From contig NZ_BBOJ01000013.1 of assembly GCF_000974445.1 (NCBI RefSeq), positions 186,001 to 250,000 on the forward strand: 64,000 bases of DNA. Direction: 5' to 3'. Position numbers and translations under genes: made by a program. Numbering within the stretch: position 1 is the first letter of the stretch; every line of letters begins with the position of its first letter. Below, piece after piece: positions 14,288 through 22,625 of the stretch. The notes beneath the pieces are model-generated. The model was not told the origin of the DNA. It searched no databases and saw only the letters and a program-made list of their open reading frames with translations. The stretch comes from Lentzea aerocolonigenes (lineage in GTDB: Bacteria; Actinomycetota; Actinomycetes; Mycobacteriales; Pseudonocardiaceae).

Positions 14288-16861
14288 CTAGCCCGACCCC
14301 AGACAGAGGAAAGGCCTGCGGAACGGGTCCTTCGCCATCGCCTCCGCCAGTGCGACAGCCGGTGCCGCCCCGGCCACCAGCGCCCGGTGGTAGTCGGCCA
14401 TCGCGGCCGCGCTCATCTCGTCGCCGACCTTGCTGGACGCCGCGATGACGGTCCTGGTGCCGCCGGCGATCATCGCGCCGGCGAACCCGAGTGCCTCGTC
14501 TCCCGGGCGGACGCGGTTCGACGCCAGTGAACAGGCGGACAGGACGACGTGGACGGGCGGCTTGCGGAGACGCCCCAGCTCGTAGGCGAACAGCGACCCG
14601 TCGACGAGTTCCAGACGGGAGAACAACGCGTTCTCGTTCTCGTGCTCGCCGTGCGCGGCGACGTGCACGAGATCCGCGCCGTCGAGGTTTTCGAGAACCT
14701 TCGCAGCGGTCGCGTCCTCACCGGCGAGGACGGTGGCGCTGTCGTGGAACGCGGCGAGCCGGTCCAGCTCGCCGTCCGCGAACTGCAGGCTCGGGCCCTG
14801 GACCAGCAGCACGCGATCGGTCTTCGGCTTCTCGGCCTGGGTCGCCGTCAGCCAGGCCGTCGCCGAGGGCGCCGTGACGACGGGACGTCCGTGCAGGCTC
14901 GGAAGAACACCCCACGGCACCGTGTACAGCGGACCGGTCGGGACGACGACCAGCTCCCGCTCGCCGATGAGGTGGATCAACGGCTTGATCAGCAACGAGT
15001 CCAGTGCGGCCGCCTGCCTGCGCGCCGACCCGCCGATCACCTCGACGAGCGGTGGCGGCAGGTAGTCGGGAGCCAGCGCGTTGAGGTCGATGTGGAGCTT
15101 CTGGGCCCCTTCCAGCGCGTCGTGGGCATCACCGAGCCGGACCATCCGCACCTGGCCGGCCGCGACCACCACGGCCACCATGGTTCCGCCGGACACCACG
15201 AAGCTGACCATGGCGCGCTCACCCAGCTCGGCGATCACCTCGTTGATCGTCGCCATCGGACGCGTGCGGCCCCACCGCTGCGAGTGCCAGCCCAGCCTGG
15301 TCGCCTCGCGCTGCGCCTTCACCAGCTCGTTGCGCAGCTCGGCGGTCGGCCGGCCGTCGAGACCGGCCCGCATCAGCTCGCGGCCGAGCCCGCGCACCTG
15401 GGCGATGCGTTCCGCCAGCTCGCCGTCCTCGATCAGTTCCTGCGGTTCGTAGCGGTAGGCCTGGGCTCGGGTGCGTTCCAGCCACACGAACACCTGACGG
15501 GCGTCATCGCTCTCCAGCGCCAGCCGGATCGCGAGCTCACGCAGCTCACGTCCGTGCACGGCGGTCGCGGACACCAGCTCCAGACCGCCGAGCTGGTCGC
15601 GCACCCGGCCGAGCTCGTCGAGTCCCTTGCGCGCGTGCGTCAAAGCGGTGCGCCGGTCGCCCTTGGCCAGAGCGAGTTCGGCCAGCACCAGCCGGCGTTG
15701 CATGCGGTGGTCGAGCGGCGTGACGGCACGCGGAGCCGGCAGCCGACTGAGCAGTTCCTCGGCGTCCGCGATCCGCCGCCTGCGCACCTGGAGCCGGACG
15801 GCGAGCACTCCGGCCAACCTGGCCTCGTCGATCAGGTGGTTGGCCGCGAGGTGCTCGGAGAGGGTCAACGCCTTCTGCACCAACGCGTTCGTGACGCGCT
15901 TGACCTGCATAGCGTGCGCCCAGAGCTCGATCAGCGCGGCCATCATCCACCACGTGCTGCCGCGCTTCTCCAGCTTGCGCATGGACGCCTTCGCCATGCG
16001 ACGGGCGAGGTCGAACTGGTCGTCCATGAGCGCCGCGGACGCCCGGTACATCTCGACCTCGGCGATGTCCTGGCTGACCTTGTTCTTGCGCAGCACCGGC
16101 AACGCCTCGTCGAGCATGCGGCCGACGTGGTCGGACATGCCGACCATCAGCAGGCATTCGGCGTGCATGAGCTGCGTGCCGGCATAGTTCGACATCTTCT
16201 CGTGCGCGAGGTAAAGGCGCTCGGCCTCCTCGTAGTGCCGCAGAGCCTCGATCACGCGGCCGCTCTGCTTGTAGGTGTTGGCGAGCGCCGCGACCACGTA
16301 GGGGTAGAGCCGGTCCAGACTGTGCTCACCGCTGAGCACGGCCACGCGGGTCAGATCGCTGATGGCTGCCTTGCTGCGGCGGATGGCCGCGTTCGCGAGC
16401 GCCCTGGAGATCAACGAGGACGCGAGCCGGTTGATCCACTCCGCGTCCACCCGCTCGGGTGAGGTCGCGAGAGCGGCCTCGGCGAAGTCGATGAACGGGC
16501 CGAACCACGCGACCGCCTGCTCAGGCTGCCCCGTGCGCAGGATGATGCAGGCTTGGTAGTAGTCGGCGCAGCCCTTCAGCAGGACGCGCAACCACGGGTC
16601 TTCGAGTCGTTCGATCTCCTGACGCGCCTGGTCGAAGAACCCGACGGCGGCGTCCAACCCGCTGGCTTCACCGGTGGCGTCGCCGAGGCAGTACAGGATG
16701 CGGACCCGCAGCTCCGTCCGTTCCGGACTGTCAGGCGCGCGATCGGCGTGCACGAGCGCACGCTTGTGAAGGCGGATGGCGGAGGGGAAGCGGTAGTGAT
16801 CCTGCTCCGTCCATCCCTTCTCGTACAACTCGCGCGCTGTGTCCAATGCACGAGCGGGCAT
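14288..16861 (-). CDS. TPR-repeat protein with C-terminal CHAT protease domain
   Basis: An 857-residue cytoplasmic protein. About 600 residues of helical TPR-like repeats precede a CHAT (caspase HetF-associated) peptidase domain. The catalytic dyad is recognisable as His in LVHVAAHGEHENENALF (about residue 737) and Cys in HVVLSACSLASNRVRPGDEALG (about 778), and the domain ends at the C-terminus (RRPFLCLGSG). ATG 16861 begins MPARALDTARE. CHAT proteases in bacteria often cleave a neighbouring partner. Here the only close neighbour on the same strand is the 90-residue Pro/Cys/His-rich gene just upstream, with a long hairpin between the two. Confidence 0.9.
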   Translation of the reverse strand: MPARALDTARELYEKGWTEQDHYRFPSAIRLHKRALVHADRAPDSPERTELRVRILYCLGDATGEASGLDAAVGFFDQARQEIERLEDPWLRVLLKGCADYYQACIILRTGQPEQAVAWFGPFIDFAEAALATSPERVDAEWINRLASSLISRALANAAIRRSKAAISDLTRVAVLSGEHSLDRLYPYVVAALANTYKQSGRVIEALRHYEEAERLYLAHEKMSNYAGTQLMHAECLLMVGMSDHVGRMLDEALPVLRKNKVSQDIAEVEMYRASAALMDDQFDLARRMAKASMRKLEKRGSTWWMMAALIELWAHAMQVKRVTNALVQKALTLSEHLAANHLIDEARLAGVLAVRLQVRRRRIADAEELLSRLPAPRAVTPLDHRMQRRLVLAELALAKGDRRTALTHARKGLDELGRVRDQLGGLELVSATAVHGRELRELAIRLALESDDARQVFVWLERTRAQAYRYEPQELIEDGELAERIAQVRGLGRELMRAGLDGRPTAELRNELVKAQREATRLGWHSQRWGRTRPMATINEVIAELGERAMVSFVVSGGTMVAVVVAAGQVRMVRLGDAHDALEGAQKLHIDLNALAPDYLPPPLVEVIGGSARRQAAALDSLLIKPLIHLIGERELVVVPTGPLYTVPWGVLPSLHGRPVVTAPSATAWLTATQAEKPKTDRVLLVQGPSLQFADGELDRLAAFHDSATVLAGEDATAAKVLENLDGADLVHVAAHGEHENENALFSRLELVDGSLFAYELGRLRKPPVHVVLSACSLASNRVRPGDEALGFAGAMIAGGTRTVIAASSKVGDEMSAAAMADYHRALVAGAAPAVALAEAMAKDPFRRPFLCLGSG

Positions 16862-16890
16862 GTGATCATCACACCACACGCCTCCAAATG

Positions 16891-16935
16891 GCGCTGTCCG
16901 CCATCCAGGCGCAGGGGCGTGGTGGCGGACAGCGC
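16891..16935 (-). promoter_or_regulatory. Strong hairpin between the small gene and the CHAT gene
   Basis: GCGCTGTCCGCCA (16891-16903) and TGGCGGACAGCGC (16923-16935) form a perfect 13-bp stem with a 19-base loop. There is no T run on either side. Placed 9 bases after the small gene's stop and 30 bases before the CHAT ATG, it may partly terminate transcription or stabilise the upstream message, giving less CHAT protease than small protein. Confidence 0.6.
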
Positions 16936-16944
16936 GGAGGGTGA

Positions 16945-17217
16945 CTAGACCATTACTTCCTTGGCCAGGTTGTCCGGGTGGTTCGGGCAGTTCGCGTCGT
17001 GGACGATCGGCTCGTCGCTGGTGAGCTCCTCCGCGGTGCCCGCGAACTTCGGAGTGTGGCCACAGCACTGCGGCGTGACCGGAGGCCCCGGCTGCGGCGC
17101 CGGCGTCGGTTCAGGCGCCGGAGGAGGCGGCGTCGGGTTCGTGTTGTCGTCGTCGGTGACGAGGTCCTTGACCTTCTTGAAGATGTCGCCGATCAAACCT
17201 TCGCGCTGGCCAGTCAT
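16945..17217 (-). CDS. Small Pro-rich protein with Cys/His-rich tail, upstream of CHAT
   Basis: A 90-residue protein of unknown family. Residues 1-25 form a possible amphipathic helix (EGLIGDIFKKVKDLVTDDD). Residues 28-49 are a Pro/Ala/Thr linker. The tail carries CCGH and HDANCPNH motifs that could bind a metal. ATG at 17217 follows a run of six G (GGGGGG) at good spacing. Its place directly before a CHAT protease gene makes it a candidate substrate, inhibitor or effector of that protease; this is inference from position only. Confidence 0.7.
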   Translation of the reverse strand: MTGQREGLIGDIFKKVKDLVTDDDNTNPTPPPPAPEPTPAPQPGPPVTPQCCGHTPKFAGTAEELTSDEPIVHDANCPNHPDNLAKEVMV

Positions 17218-17341
17218 GAGGTTTCCCCCCTCGTTTGGACTATTTACTTCCCATCCCCCCAGATGGGCGCGTCAAAGAGGGTGGCACACACAGCTACGGG
17301 TATGCGTCTCATTTAGCTAACAGCCACTCGGTCGGCCTAAG

Positions 17342-17383
17342 ATCACAAAGGGTCACCTGCACGAACAGGTGACCCTTTGTGAT
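17342..17383. terminator. Perfect 18-bp hairpin downstream of gatB
   Basis: ATCACAAAGGGTCACCTG (17342-17359) and its exact complement (17366-17383) flank a six-base loop. T residues follow on the plus side (ttttt at 17383-17387). On the minus strand it comes right after gatB, so it ends the gat operon and insulates the next minus-strand gene. In actinobacteria such stems terminate without a T run. Confidence 0.85.
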
Positions 17384-17402
17384 TTTTGCGTCCTTTATGT
17401 AT

Positions 17403-18905
17403 CTACGAGCAGCGTGCGAGCACGATCTCGCGCACGCGGGCCGCGTCGGCCTGGCCCTTGGTGGCCTTCATGACCGCGCCGACGATGGCGCCGGCCGCCT
17501 GGACCTTGCCGTCGCGGATCTTCTGGGCCACGTCAGGCTGGGCCGCGAGGGCCTCGTCGACGGCCTTCTCCAGCGCCGAGTCGTCCGAGACGACCTTCAG
17601 GCCGCGCTTCTCGACGACCTCGTCCGGGGAGCCCTCGCCCTCCAGGACGCCGTTGACGGCCTCACGGGCGAGCTTGTTGGTCAGCGCGCCGGTGTTGACC
17701 AGCTCGATGACCCGTGCGACCTGGGCCGGGGTGATGGGCAGGTCGGTCAGCTCGACGCCACGGGTGTTGGCCTGCTGGGCCAGGTACGACACCCACCAGG
17801 AGCGGGCTTCGTCCGGCTTCGCGCCCGCGACGACGGTGGCCTCGATGAGGTCCAGGGCGTTCGCGTTGACCAGGTCGCGCAGCACCTCGTCGGTGAGGTT
17901 CCACTCCTTCTGGATGCGCGCACGGCGCTCCCACGGGAGCTCCGGCAGCGTGCCGCGCAGCTCCTCGACCCACTCGCGCGACGGCGCGATCGGGACCAGG
18001 TCGGGCTCCGGGAAGTAGCGGTAGTCCTCCGCCGTCTCCTTCTTGCGGCCAGAAGAGGTGCTGCCCGACGACTCGTCGAAGTGACGGGTCTCCTGGATGA
18101 CCTCGCCACCCGACTCCAGCACCGCGGCCTGACGCGTCATCTCGAAGCGGACGGCGCGTTCGACGCTGCGCAGCGAGTTGACGTTCTTGGTCTCGGTGCG
18201 GGTGCCCAGGGCGCCGGTGGTCTTCGGGCTGAGCGAGACGTTCGCGTCGCAGCGCAGCGAGCCCTGGTCCATGCGGACGTCGGACACGTCGAGCGCCTTG
18301 AGCAGGTCGCGCAGCGCCGTGACGTACGCGCGGGCGACCTCGGGAGCGCGCTCCTTGGTGCCGGGGATCATCTTCGTGACGATCTCGATCAGCGGCACGC
18401 CGGCGCGGTTGTAGTCGAGCAGCGAGTGCTCGGCACCGTGGATGCGACCGGTGGCGCCGCCGACGTGCAGCGACTTGCCGGTGTCCTCCTCCATGTGCGC
18501 GCGCTCGATCTCGACGCGGATGACCTCGCCGTCGTCCAGCGTCACGTCGAGCCAGCCGTTGAAGGCGATCGGCTCGTCGTACTGCGACGTCTGGAAGTTC
18601 TTCGGCATGTCCGGGTAGAAGTAGTTCTTCCGCGCGAACCGGCACCACTCGGCGATCTCGCAGTTCAGCGCGAGGCCGATGCGGATCGCGGACTCGACGG
18701 CCTTGCCGTTCACCACCGGCAGCGAGCCGGGGAGACCCAGGCACGTCGGGCAGGTGTGCGTGTTCGGCTCGCCGCCGAACTCGTTGGCGCAGCCGCAGAA
18801 CATCTTCGTGTTGGTGTGCAGCTCGACGTGCACCTCGAGGCCCAGGACGGGGTCGTACTTCTCGATGACCTCGTCGTAGTCCATCAGCTCAACCAGAGAG
18901 GTCAT
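17403..18905 (-). CDS. gatB: Asp/Glu-tRNA amidotransferase subunit B
   Basis: The tRNA-binding and kinase subunit of GatCAB, which amidates Glu-tRNA(Gln) or Asp-tRNA(Asn) in bacteria lacking a cognate synthetase. At 500 residues it has the usual length. Family motifs: DPVLGLEVHVELHT, MFCGC...CPTCLGLPGSLP (zinc Cys residues), EWCRFARKNYFYPDMPKN, and the C-terminal YqeY-like domain ending VREIVLARCS. It is the last gene of the operon gatC-gatA-small membrane gene-gatB, with 4-bp overlaps throughout. Confidence 0.98.
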   Translation of the reverse strand: MTSLVELMDYDEVIEKYDPVLGLEVHVELHTNTKMFCGCANEFGGEPNTHTCPTCLGLPGSLPVVNGKAVESAIRIGLALNCEIAEWCRFARKNYFYPDMPKNFQTSQYDEPIAFNGWLDVTLDDGEVIRVEIERAHMEEDTGKSLHVGGATGRIHGAEHSLLDYNRAGVPLIEIVTKMIPGTKERAPEVARAYVTALRDLLKALDVSDVRMDQGSLRCDANVSLSPKTTGALGTRTETKNVNSLRSVERAVRFEMTRQAAVLESGGEVIQETRHFDESSGSTSSGRKKETAEDYRYFPEPDLVPIAPSREWVEELRGTLPELPWERRARIQKEWNLTDEVLRDLVNANALDLIEATVVAGAKPDEARSWWVSYLAQQANTRGVELTDLPITPAQVARVIELVNTGALTNKLAREAVNGVLEGEGSPDEVVEKRGLKVVSDDSALEKAVDEALAAQPDVAQKIRDGKVQAAGAIVGAVMKATKGQADAARVREIVLARCS

Positions 18906-19099
18906 GCCAACTCGTCCTTCCGCAGAGCACGAACGGCCAGCGCCGCACCGGTGACCGCCACGGCGATGCTGGCGATCGCGTTCGCCAAGAGCAGCTTGTC
19001 ATTCTTCGCACGGGCGTTCCGGAAGCCGGAGAACGCTCCCACGGCTCCGGCCACGGCACCGGCGAGGCCGAGCAGGCCCCGCGCCTTCTTGATGTTCAC
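18902..19099 (-). CDS. Small membrane protein embedded in the gat operon
   Basis: A 65-residue basic protein with two hydrophobic stretches (ARGLLGLAGAVAGAVGAFSGF and LLLANAIASIAVAVTGAALAVRAL) separated by RNARAKND. ATG at 19099 overlaps the gatA stop, and its stop overlaps the gatB start, so translation is coupled at both ends. No known family. Its insertion inside an otherwise universal operon is unusual. Confidence 0.75.
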   Translation of the reverse strand: MNIKKARGLLGLAGAVAGAVGAFSGFRNARAKNDKLLLANAIASIAVAVTGAALAVRALRKDELA

Positions 19100-20580
19100 A
19101 GTGACGGACCTCCGAATGCACCACGCGCGGCCTCGTACGCGGCGGCGACGCGGTACATGCGGTGGTCCTGCAGCGCCGGAGCCATGATCTGCAGGCCGAC
19201 CGGCAGACCGTCCTCATCGGACAGACCACTCGGGACGCTCATGGCCGGGGTGCCCGCCAGGTTCGCGGGAATCGTGCAGAGGTCCGCCTTGTACATGGCG
19301 ATCGGGTCGTTCGCGCGCTCACCGATCTTGAACGCCGTGGTCGGCGTGGTCGGCGAGATGAGCACGTCGAAGTTCTCGAACGCCTTCGCGAAGTCCTGCG
19401 TGATCAGCGTGCGGACCTTCTGCGCCGAGCCGTAGTACGCGTCGTAGTAGCCGGACGACAGCGCGTACGTGCCGATCATGATGCGGCGCTTGACCTCGGG
19501 ACCGAAGCCGGCCTCGCGGGTCAGCGACATGACCTCCTCGGTGCTGCGCGTGCCGTCGTCGCCGACGCGCAGGCCGTAGCGCATGGCGTCGAACCGGGCG
19601 AGGTTCGACGAGCACTCGCTCGGCGCGATGAGGTAGTAGGCGGGCAGCGCGTAGTCGAAGCTCGGGCACGACACGTCCGCGATCTCCGCGCCGAGCTCCT
19701 TGAGCTGCGACACGGCGGCCTGGAAGCTGCGCAGCACGCCGGGCTGGTAGCCCTCGCCCTGGAACTGCGTGACGACACCGATGCGCAGACCGGACAGGTC
19801 ACCGGACAGACCCTCGCGGGCAGCGGCGACGACCGGCGGCACGGGCGCGTTGATGGACGTCGAGTCCATGTGGTCGTAGCCGGCGATGACCTCGTGCAGC
19901 AACGCAGCGTCGAGCACCGTGCGCGCACACGGACCGGCCTGGTCCAACGAGCTGGAGAACGCCACCAGGCCGTAACGCGACACACCGCCGTAGGTCGGCT
20001 TCACGCCGACGGTGCCGGTGACCGCGCCGGGCTGGCGGATCGAGCCACCGGTGTCGGTGCCGATCGCGAGCGGGGCCTGGTACGCCGCGAGCGCCGCGGA
20101 CGAGCCACCGCCGGAGCCGCCGGGGATGCGGTCGAGGTCCCACGGGTTGTGCGTGGGGCCGTACGCCGAGTTCTCGGTCGACGAACCCATGGCGAACTCG
20201 TCCATGTTCGTCTTGCCGAGGATGACGACGCCGGCTTCCTTCAGCTTGCGGGTCACCGTCGCGTCGTAGGGCGGCAGCCAGCCCTCGAGGATCTTGGAAC
20301 CGACCGTGGTCGGCACGCCCTCGGTGGTCATGACGTCCTTGAGCGCCAGCGGGACACCCGCGAGCGCTCCGACGGTCTCACCGGCCTTGACGGCCTCGTC
20401 GACCGTGCGGGCCTGCGCGAGCGCGCCCTCGGTGTCGACGTGCAGGAAGGCGTTGACCTTCCCGTCGGTCTCGGCGATGCGGTCCAGGTGGGCCTGCGTG
20501 ACCTCGACGGACGAGACCTCACCGCTGTGGATCTTCGCGGCGAGCTCGGCCGCGGTGGCGTGGATCAGGTCGTTGGTCAT
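19096..20580 (-). CDS. gatA: Asp/Glu-tRNA amidotransferase subunit A
   Basis: The glutaminase subunit of GatCAB, an amidase-signature enzyme of 494 residues. The signature is RIPGGSGGGSSAALAA with the Ser-cisSer-Lys triad: Lys in ALKDVMTTEGVPTT, and Ser residues in GTDTGGSIRQPGAVTG. It releases ammonia from Gln or Asn for transfer to the mischarged tRNA held by GatB. ATG 20580 overlaps the gatC stop. Confidence 0.98.
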   Translation of the reverse strand: MTNDLIHATAAELAAKIHSGEVSSVEVTQAHLDRIAETDGKVNAFLHVDTEGALAQARTVDEAVKAGETVGALAGVPLALKDVMTTEGVPTTVGSKILEGWLPPYDATVTRKLKEAGVVILGKTNMDEFAMGSSTENSAYGPTHNPWDLDRIPGGSGGGSSAALAAYQAPLAIGTDTGGSIRQPGAVTGTVGVKPTYGGVSRYGLVAFSSSLDQAGPCARTVLDAALLHEVIAGYDHMDSTSINAPVPPVVAAAREGLSGDLSGLRIGVVTQFQGEGYQPGVLRSFQAAVSQLKELGAEIADVSCPSFDYALPAYYLIAPSECSSNLARFDAMRYGLRVGDDGTRSTEEVMSLTREAGFGPEVKRRIMIGTYALSSGYYDAYYGSAQKVRTLITQDFAKAFENFDVLISPTTPTTAFKIGERANDPIAMYKADLCTIPANLAGTPAMSVPSGLSDEDGLPVGLQIMAPALQDHRMYRVAAAYEAARGAFGGPSL

Positions 20581-20885
20581 GCTTCCTCACCCAGGATGCG
20601 GGGCACGCGGAACCGGCCGTCCTCGGCCTCAGGAGCGCCGGAGAGCGCCTGCTGCTGACCGAGGCTCGGACGGACCACGTCCTCGCGGAAGACGTTGGTC
20701 AGCGGAACGGCGTGCGACGTCGGCGGGATGTCGGCCGTGGCGATGTCGCCAACGGAAGCCACCGACTGGAGGATCACGTCGAGCTGGCCGGCGAACAAGT
20801 CGAGCTCGTCCTCGGTGACGGCCAGCCTGGCGAGCTTCGCCAGGTGCGCGACCTCGTCGCGGGAGATGCTGGGCACTCCTGTCAA
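20577..20885 (-). CDS. gatC: Asp/Glu-tRNA amidotransferase subunit C
   Basis: A small belt subunit of 99-102 residues that wraps GatA and GatB: SRDEVAHLAKLARLAVTEDELDLFAGQLDVILQ, then the conserved VPLTNVFREDVVRP. The start is uncertain: TTG at 20885 gives MTGVPSISRDE, and GTG at 20876 gives VPSISRDE, closer to the usual family N-terminus. Neither has a well-spaced ribosome site. First gene of the gat operon. Confidence 0.93.
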   Translation of the reverse strand: MTGVPSISRDEVAHLAKLARLAVTEDELDLFAGQLDVILQSVASVGDIATADIPPTSHAVPLTNVFREDVVRPSLGQQQALSGAPEAEDGRFRVPRILGEEA

Positions 20886-20949
20886 CCCCCGTAGGGTCGG
20901 GATACGAATCGGGAACCCCGTGAGTCTATGGGCTGGTCAGGCGCGCCTT

Positions 20950-21001
20950 CGAACCGGTTACCGCCTCCGTGGTTGACCGGCACGTCAACTTAACCGGTTC
21001 G
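20950..21001. promoter_or_regulatory. Nested palindromes between gatC and the ACT-domain gene
   Basis: Two copies of AACCGGTT (20952-20959 and 20992-20999), within 11-bp inverted arms CGAACCGGTTA/TAACCGGTTCG, have centres exactly 40 bp apart. Between them is GTTGAC-CGGCAC-GTCAAC (20972-20989). The layout, in a divergent intergenic region, looks like a multi-site operator. No regulator can be assigned. Confidence 0.5.
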
Positions 21002-21106
21002 CAACGCGGACAGCGGGTCATGCGTTGAGGATCCGTCTGCGAGAATCACCGACCGGCAACGGCGCGAGACGCGGGGTCTCACGCACGAGCTATGGAGGCG
21101 TTCACC

Positions 21107-21760
21107 TTGTCGTTCCTGATCCGGGTCCAGCTCCCGGACCGTCCCGGCACCCTCGGCGCGGTCGCAACGGCTTTGGGCGAGATCGGGGCGGACATACTCA
21201 GCGTCGACGTGGTGGAACGCGGTTCCGGCGTGGCCATCGACGACCTGGTGGTGGAGCTGCCGTCGGGCCGCCTGCCCGACACGTTGATCACCGCCGCCGA
21301 GTCCGTGGACGGCGTCGAGGTCGACGCGGTGCGCCCGTACGCCGGGATTCTGGACACCCACCGCGAGCTCGAACTGGTCGAGGAGATCGCCGAGGAGCCG
21401 CACAAGGGCCTCGAGGTCTTCACCGAGGGCGTTCCGAAGATCATCCGCGCGGGCTGGGCCGTCGTCGTCGGCCCCGAAGGCACCGGCATCAACCGGCTGA
21501 CGTCGTCGTCGGCGGCCCCGGAGACGCGGATGGCGAACGTGCCGTGGTTCCCGCTGGAGCGCGCGACCGTGCTCGACGGCGAGGAGGAGTGGGTGCCGGA
21601 GACCTGGCGCGAGCTGGGCACCGAGCTGGCCGCGACCCCGCTGGGCAAGCCGGACCGCGTGCTGGTCGTGGGACGACCGGGCGGCCCGATGTTCCGCGCG
21701 GCCGAGGTGGCACGCCTCGCGCACCTGGCGGGGATCGTCGCCGTGGTGCTGCCCGACTAA
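21107..21760 (+). CDS. ACT-domain protein (Rv3013-like)
   Basis: A 217-residue protein. The ACT domain (FLIRVQLPDRPGTLGAVATALGEIGADILSVDVVERG, residues about 2-70) is followed by a 140-residue region with a TIM-like or GNAT-like C-terminal fold that I do not recognise. ACT domains bind amino acids and regulate enzymes or transcription. TTG 21107 is preferred because GGAGG at 21094-21098 lies 8 bases before it; an upstream ATG (21092) contains that GGAGG and has no ribosome site. The position next to gatC and ligA matches M. tuberculosis Rv3013. Confidence 0.8.
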   Translation: MSFLIRVQLPDRPGTLGAVATALGEIGADILSVDVVERGSGVAIDDLVVELPSGRLPDTLITAAESVDGVEVDAVRPYAGILDTHRELELVEEIAEEPHKGLEVFTEGVPKIIRAGWAVVVGPEGTGINRLTSSSAAPETRMANVPWFPLERATVLDGEEEWVPETWRELGTELAATPLGKPDRVLVVGRPGGPMFRAAEVARLAHLAGIVAVVLPD

Positions 21761-22440
21761 CTGGGCGCCTTGGTCTTCTGGTTCCGCCGGGCCATCGCGA
21801 TCAGCTCGGCGTTGTTCCTGGCCGTGCGGCCGTCGGGCATGCGCAGGGTGTCCTCCAGCCCCATGCGCACGTGGTGCTCGAGCCGTGCCGCGTAGTCGAA
21901 CACGACCCAGGCGTCGTCGTCTCTGCCGTGCAACAGGATCGGCAGGCCGAGCGGTTCCACGCGTTCCAGCAGGCTTTCCGCCGTTCGCGCGGTCGCCCTC
22001 ACCGTGATCCGGCTGGTCCCCGCGGGCAGCTCGCGGAGCTCGACGGGCTCCTCCACGACCAGCTCGACGCCGACGTTGACCTGGCGCAACGCTCGGGCGA
22101 GCTCCCGCCAGCACGGTTCCTGTGTGTGCACGCTCGCGATGTCGGGCCGGCCTGCCGCGAGCGCCGCCCAGCTGGCGATGAGGGTGGTACGGCTGCCGGG
22201 AACGTCCGTCGACACGCAGATCTCGATGCCCGGCACGGCCGCCCTGACCGTGGCGATGGTGCCGGCGATCTCCGGACCGGCCAGCGTGGGCGCCCCGATG
22301 ACGTCCCGCGGGTGGAGGTGCACCGACGTGACACCGAGCGCGGCGACGTCGGCGGCGTCCTCGGCCAGGCGCTCGGCGGTGAGCGGCAGCGCCGGGTGCT
22401 CCTCGGCCGTGCGGGAGCCGTTCAGGCAGGCTTGCAGCAC
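21757..22440 (-). CDS. BKACE (3-keto-5-aminohexanoate cleavage-like) enzyme
   Basis: A 227-residue TIM-barrel protein of the DUF849/BKACE family, which condense a beta-keto acid with acetyl-CoA. Motifs: LQACLNGSRT, SVHLHPRD (metal His pair), ICVSTDVPG, SVHTQE and the C-terminal HHVRMGLEDTLRMPDG with metal/substrate residues. It is shorter than classical members (about 270-310). GTG 22440 gives the family N-terminus; a GTG six codons upstream is an alternative. Its 3' end overlaps the ACT gene by 4 bp. The substrate is unknown. Confidence 0.82.
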   Translation of the reverse strand: MLQACLNGSRTAEEHPALPLTAERLAEDAADVAALGVTSVHLHPRDVIGAPTLAGPEIAGTIATVRAAVPGIEICVSTDVPGSRTTLIASWAALAAGRPDIASVHTQEPCWRELARALRQVNVGVELVVEEPVELRELPAGTSRITVRATARTAESLLERVEPLGLPILLHGRDDDAWVVFDYAARLEHHVRMGLEDTLRMPDGRTARNNAELIAMARRNQKTKAPS

Positions 22441-22499
22441 AGTTCCACGGTCCCACACAAACCTCGCCGCCGCGCTGCTCCAAGGGCTAGCTTCAAGGC

Positions 22500-22625
22500 A
22501 TGCGACTGGCCTTGGCGCTCGCCCAATCCGACCTGGCAGCAGGAGATCTGGTGCTGGGGGCGGCCGGGGTGCTCGCGGTGGCGGGCGTGATCGTCGTGGC
22601 CCTCACGCGCCGGAAGCGGCGCTGA
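22500..22625 (+). CDS. 41-residue single-pass membrane protein
   Basis: The frame encodes MRLALALAQSDLAAGDLVLG followed by one hydrophobic helix (AAGVLAVAGVIVVAL) and a basic end (TRRKRR). A TAGCTT -10 box lies at 22488-22493, 6 bases before the ATG, and there is no Shine-Dalgarno, which suggests a leaderless message. Its stop codon abuts the stop of the convergent GmrSD-like gene. The function is unknown; the orientation is probably N-out/C-in by the positive-inside rule. Confidence 0.6.
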   Translation: MRLALALAQSDLAAGDLVLGAAGVLAVAGVIVVALTRRKRR

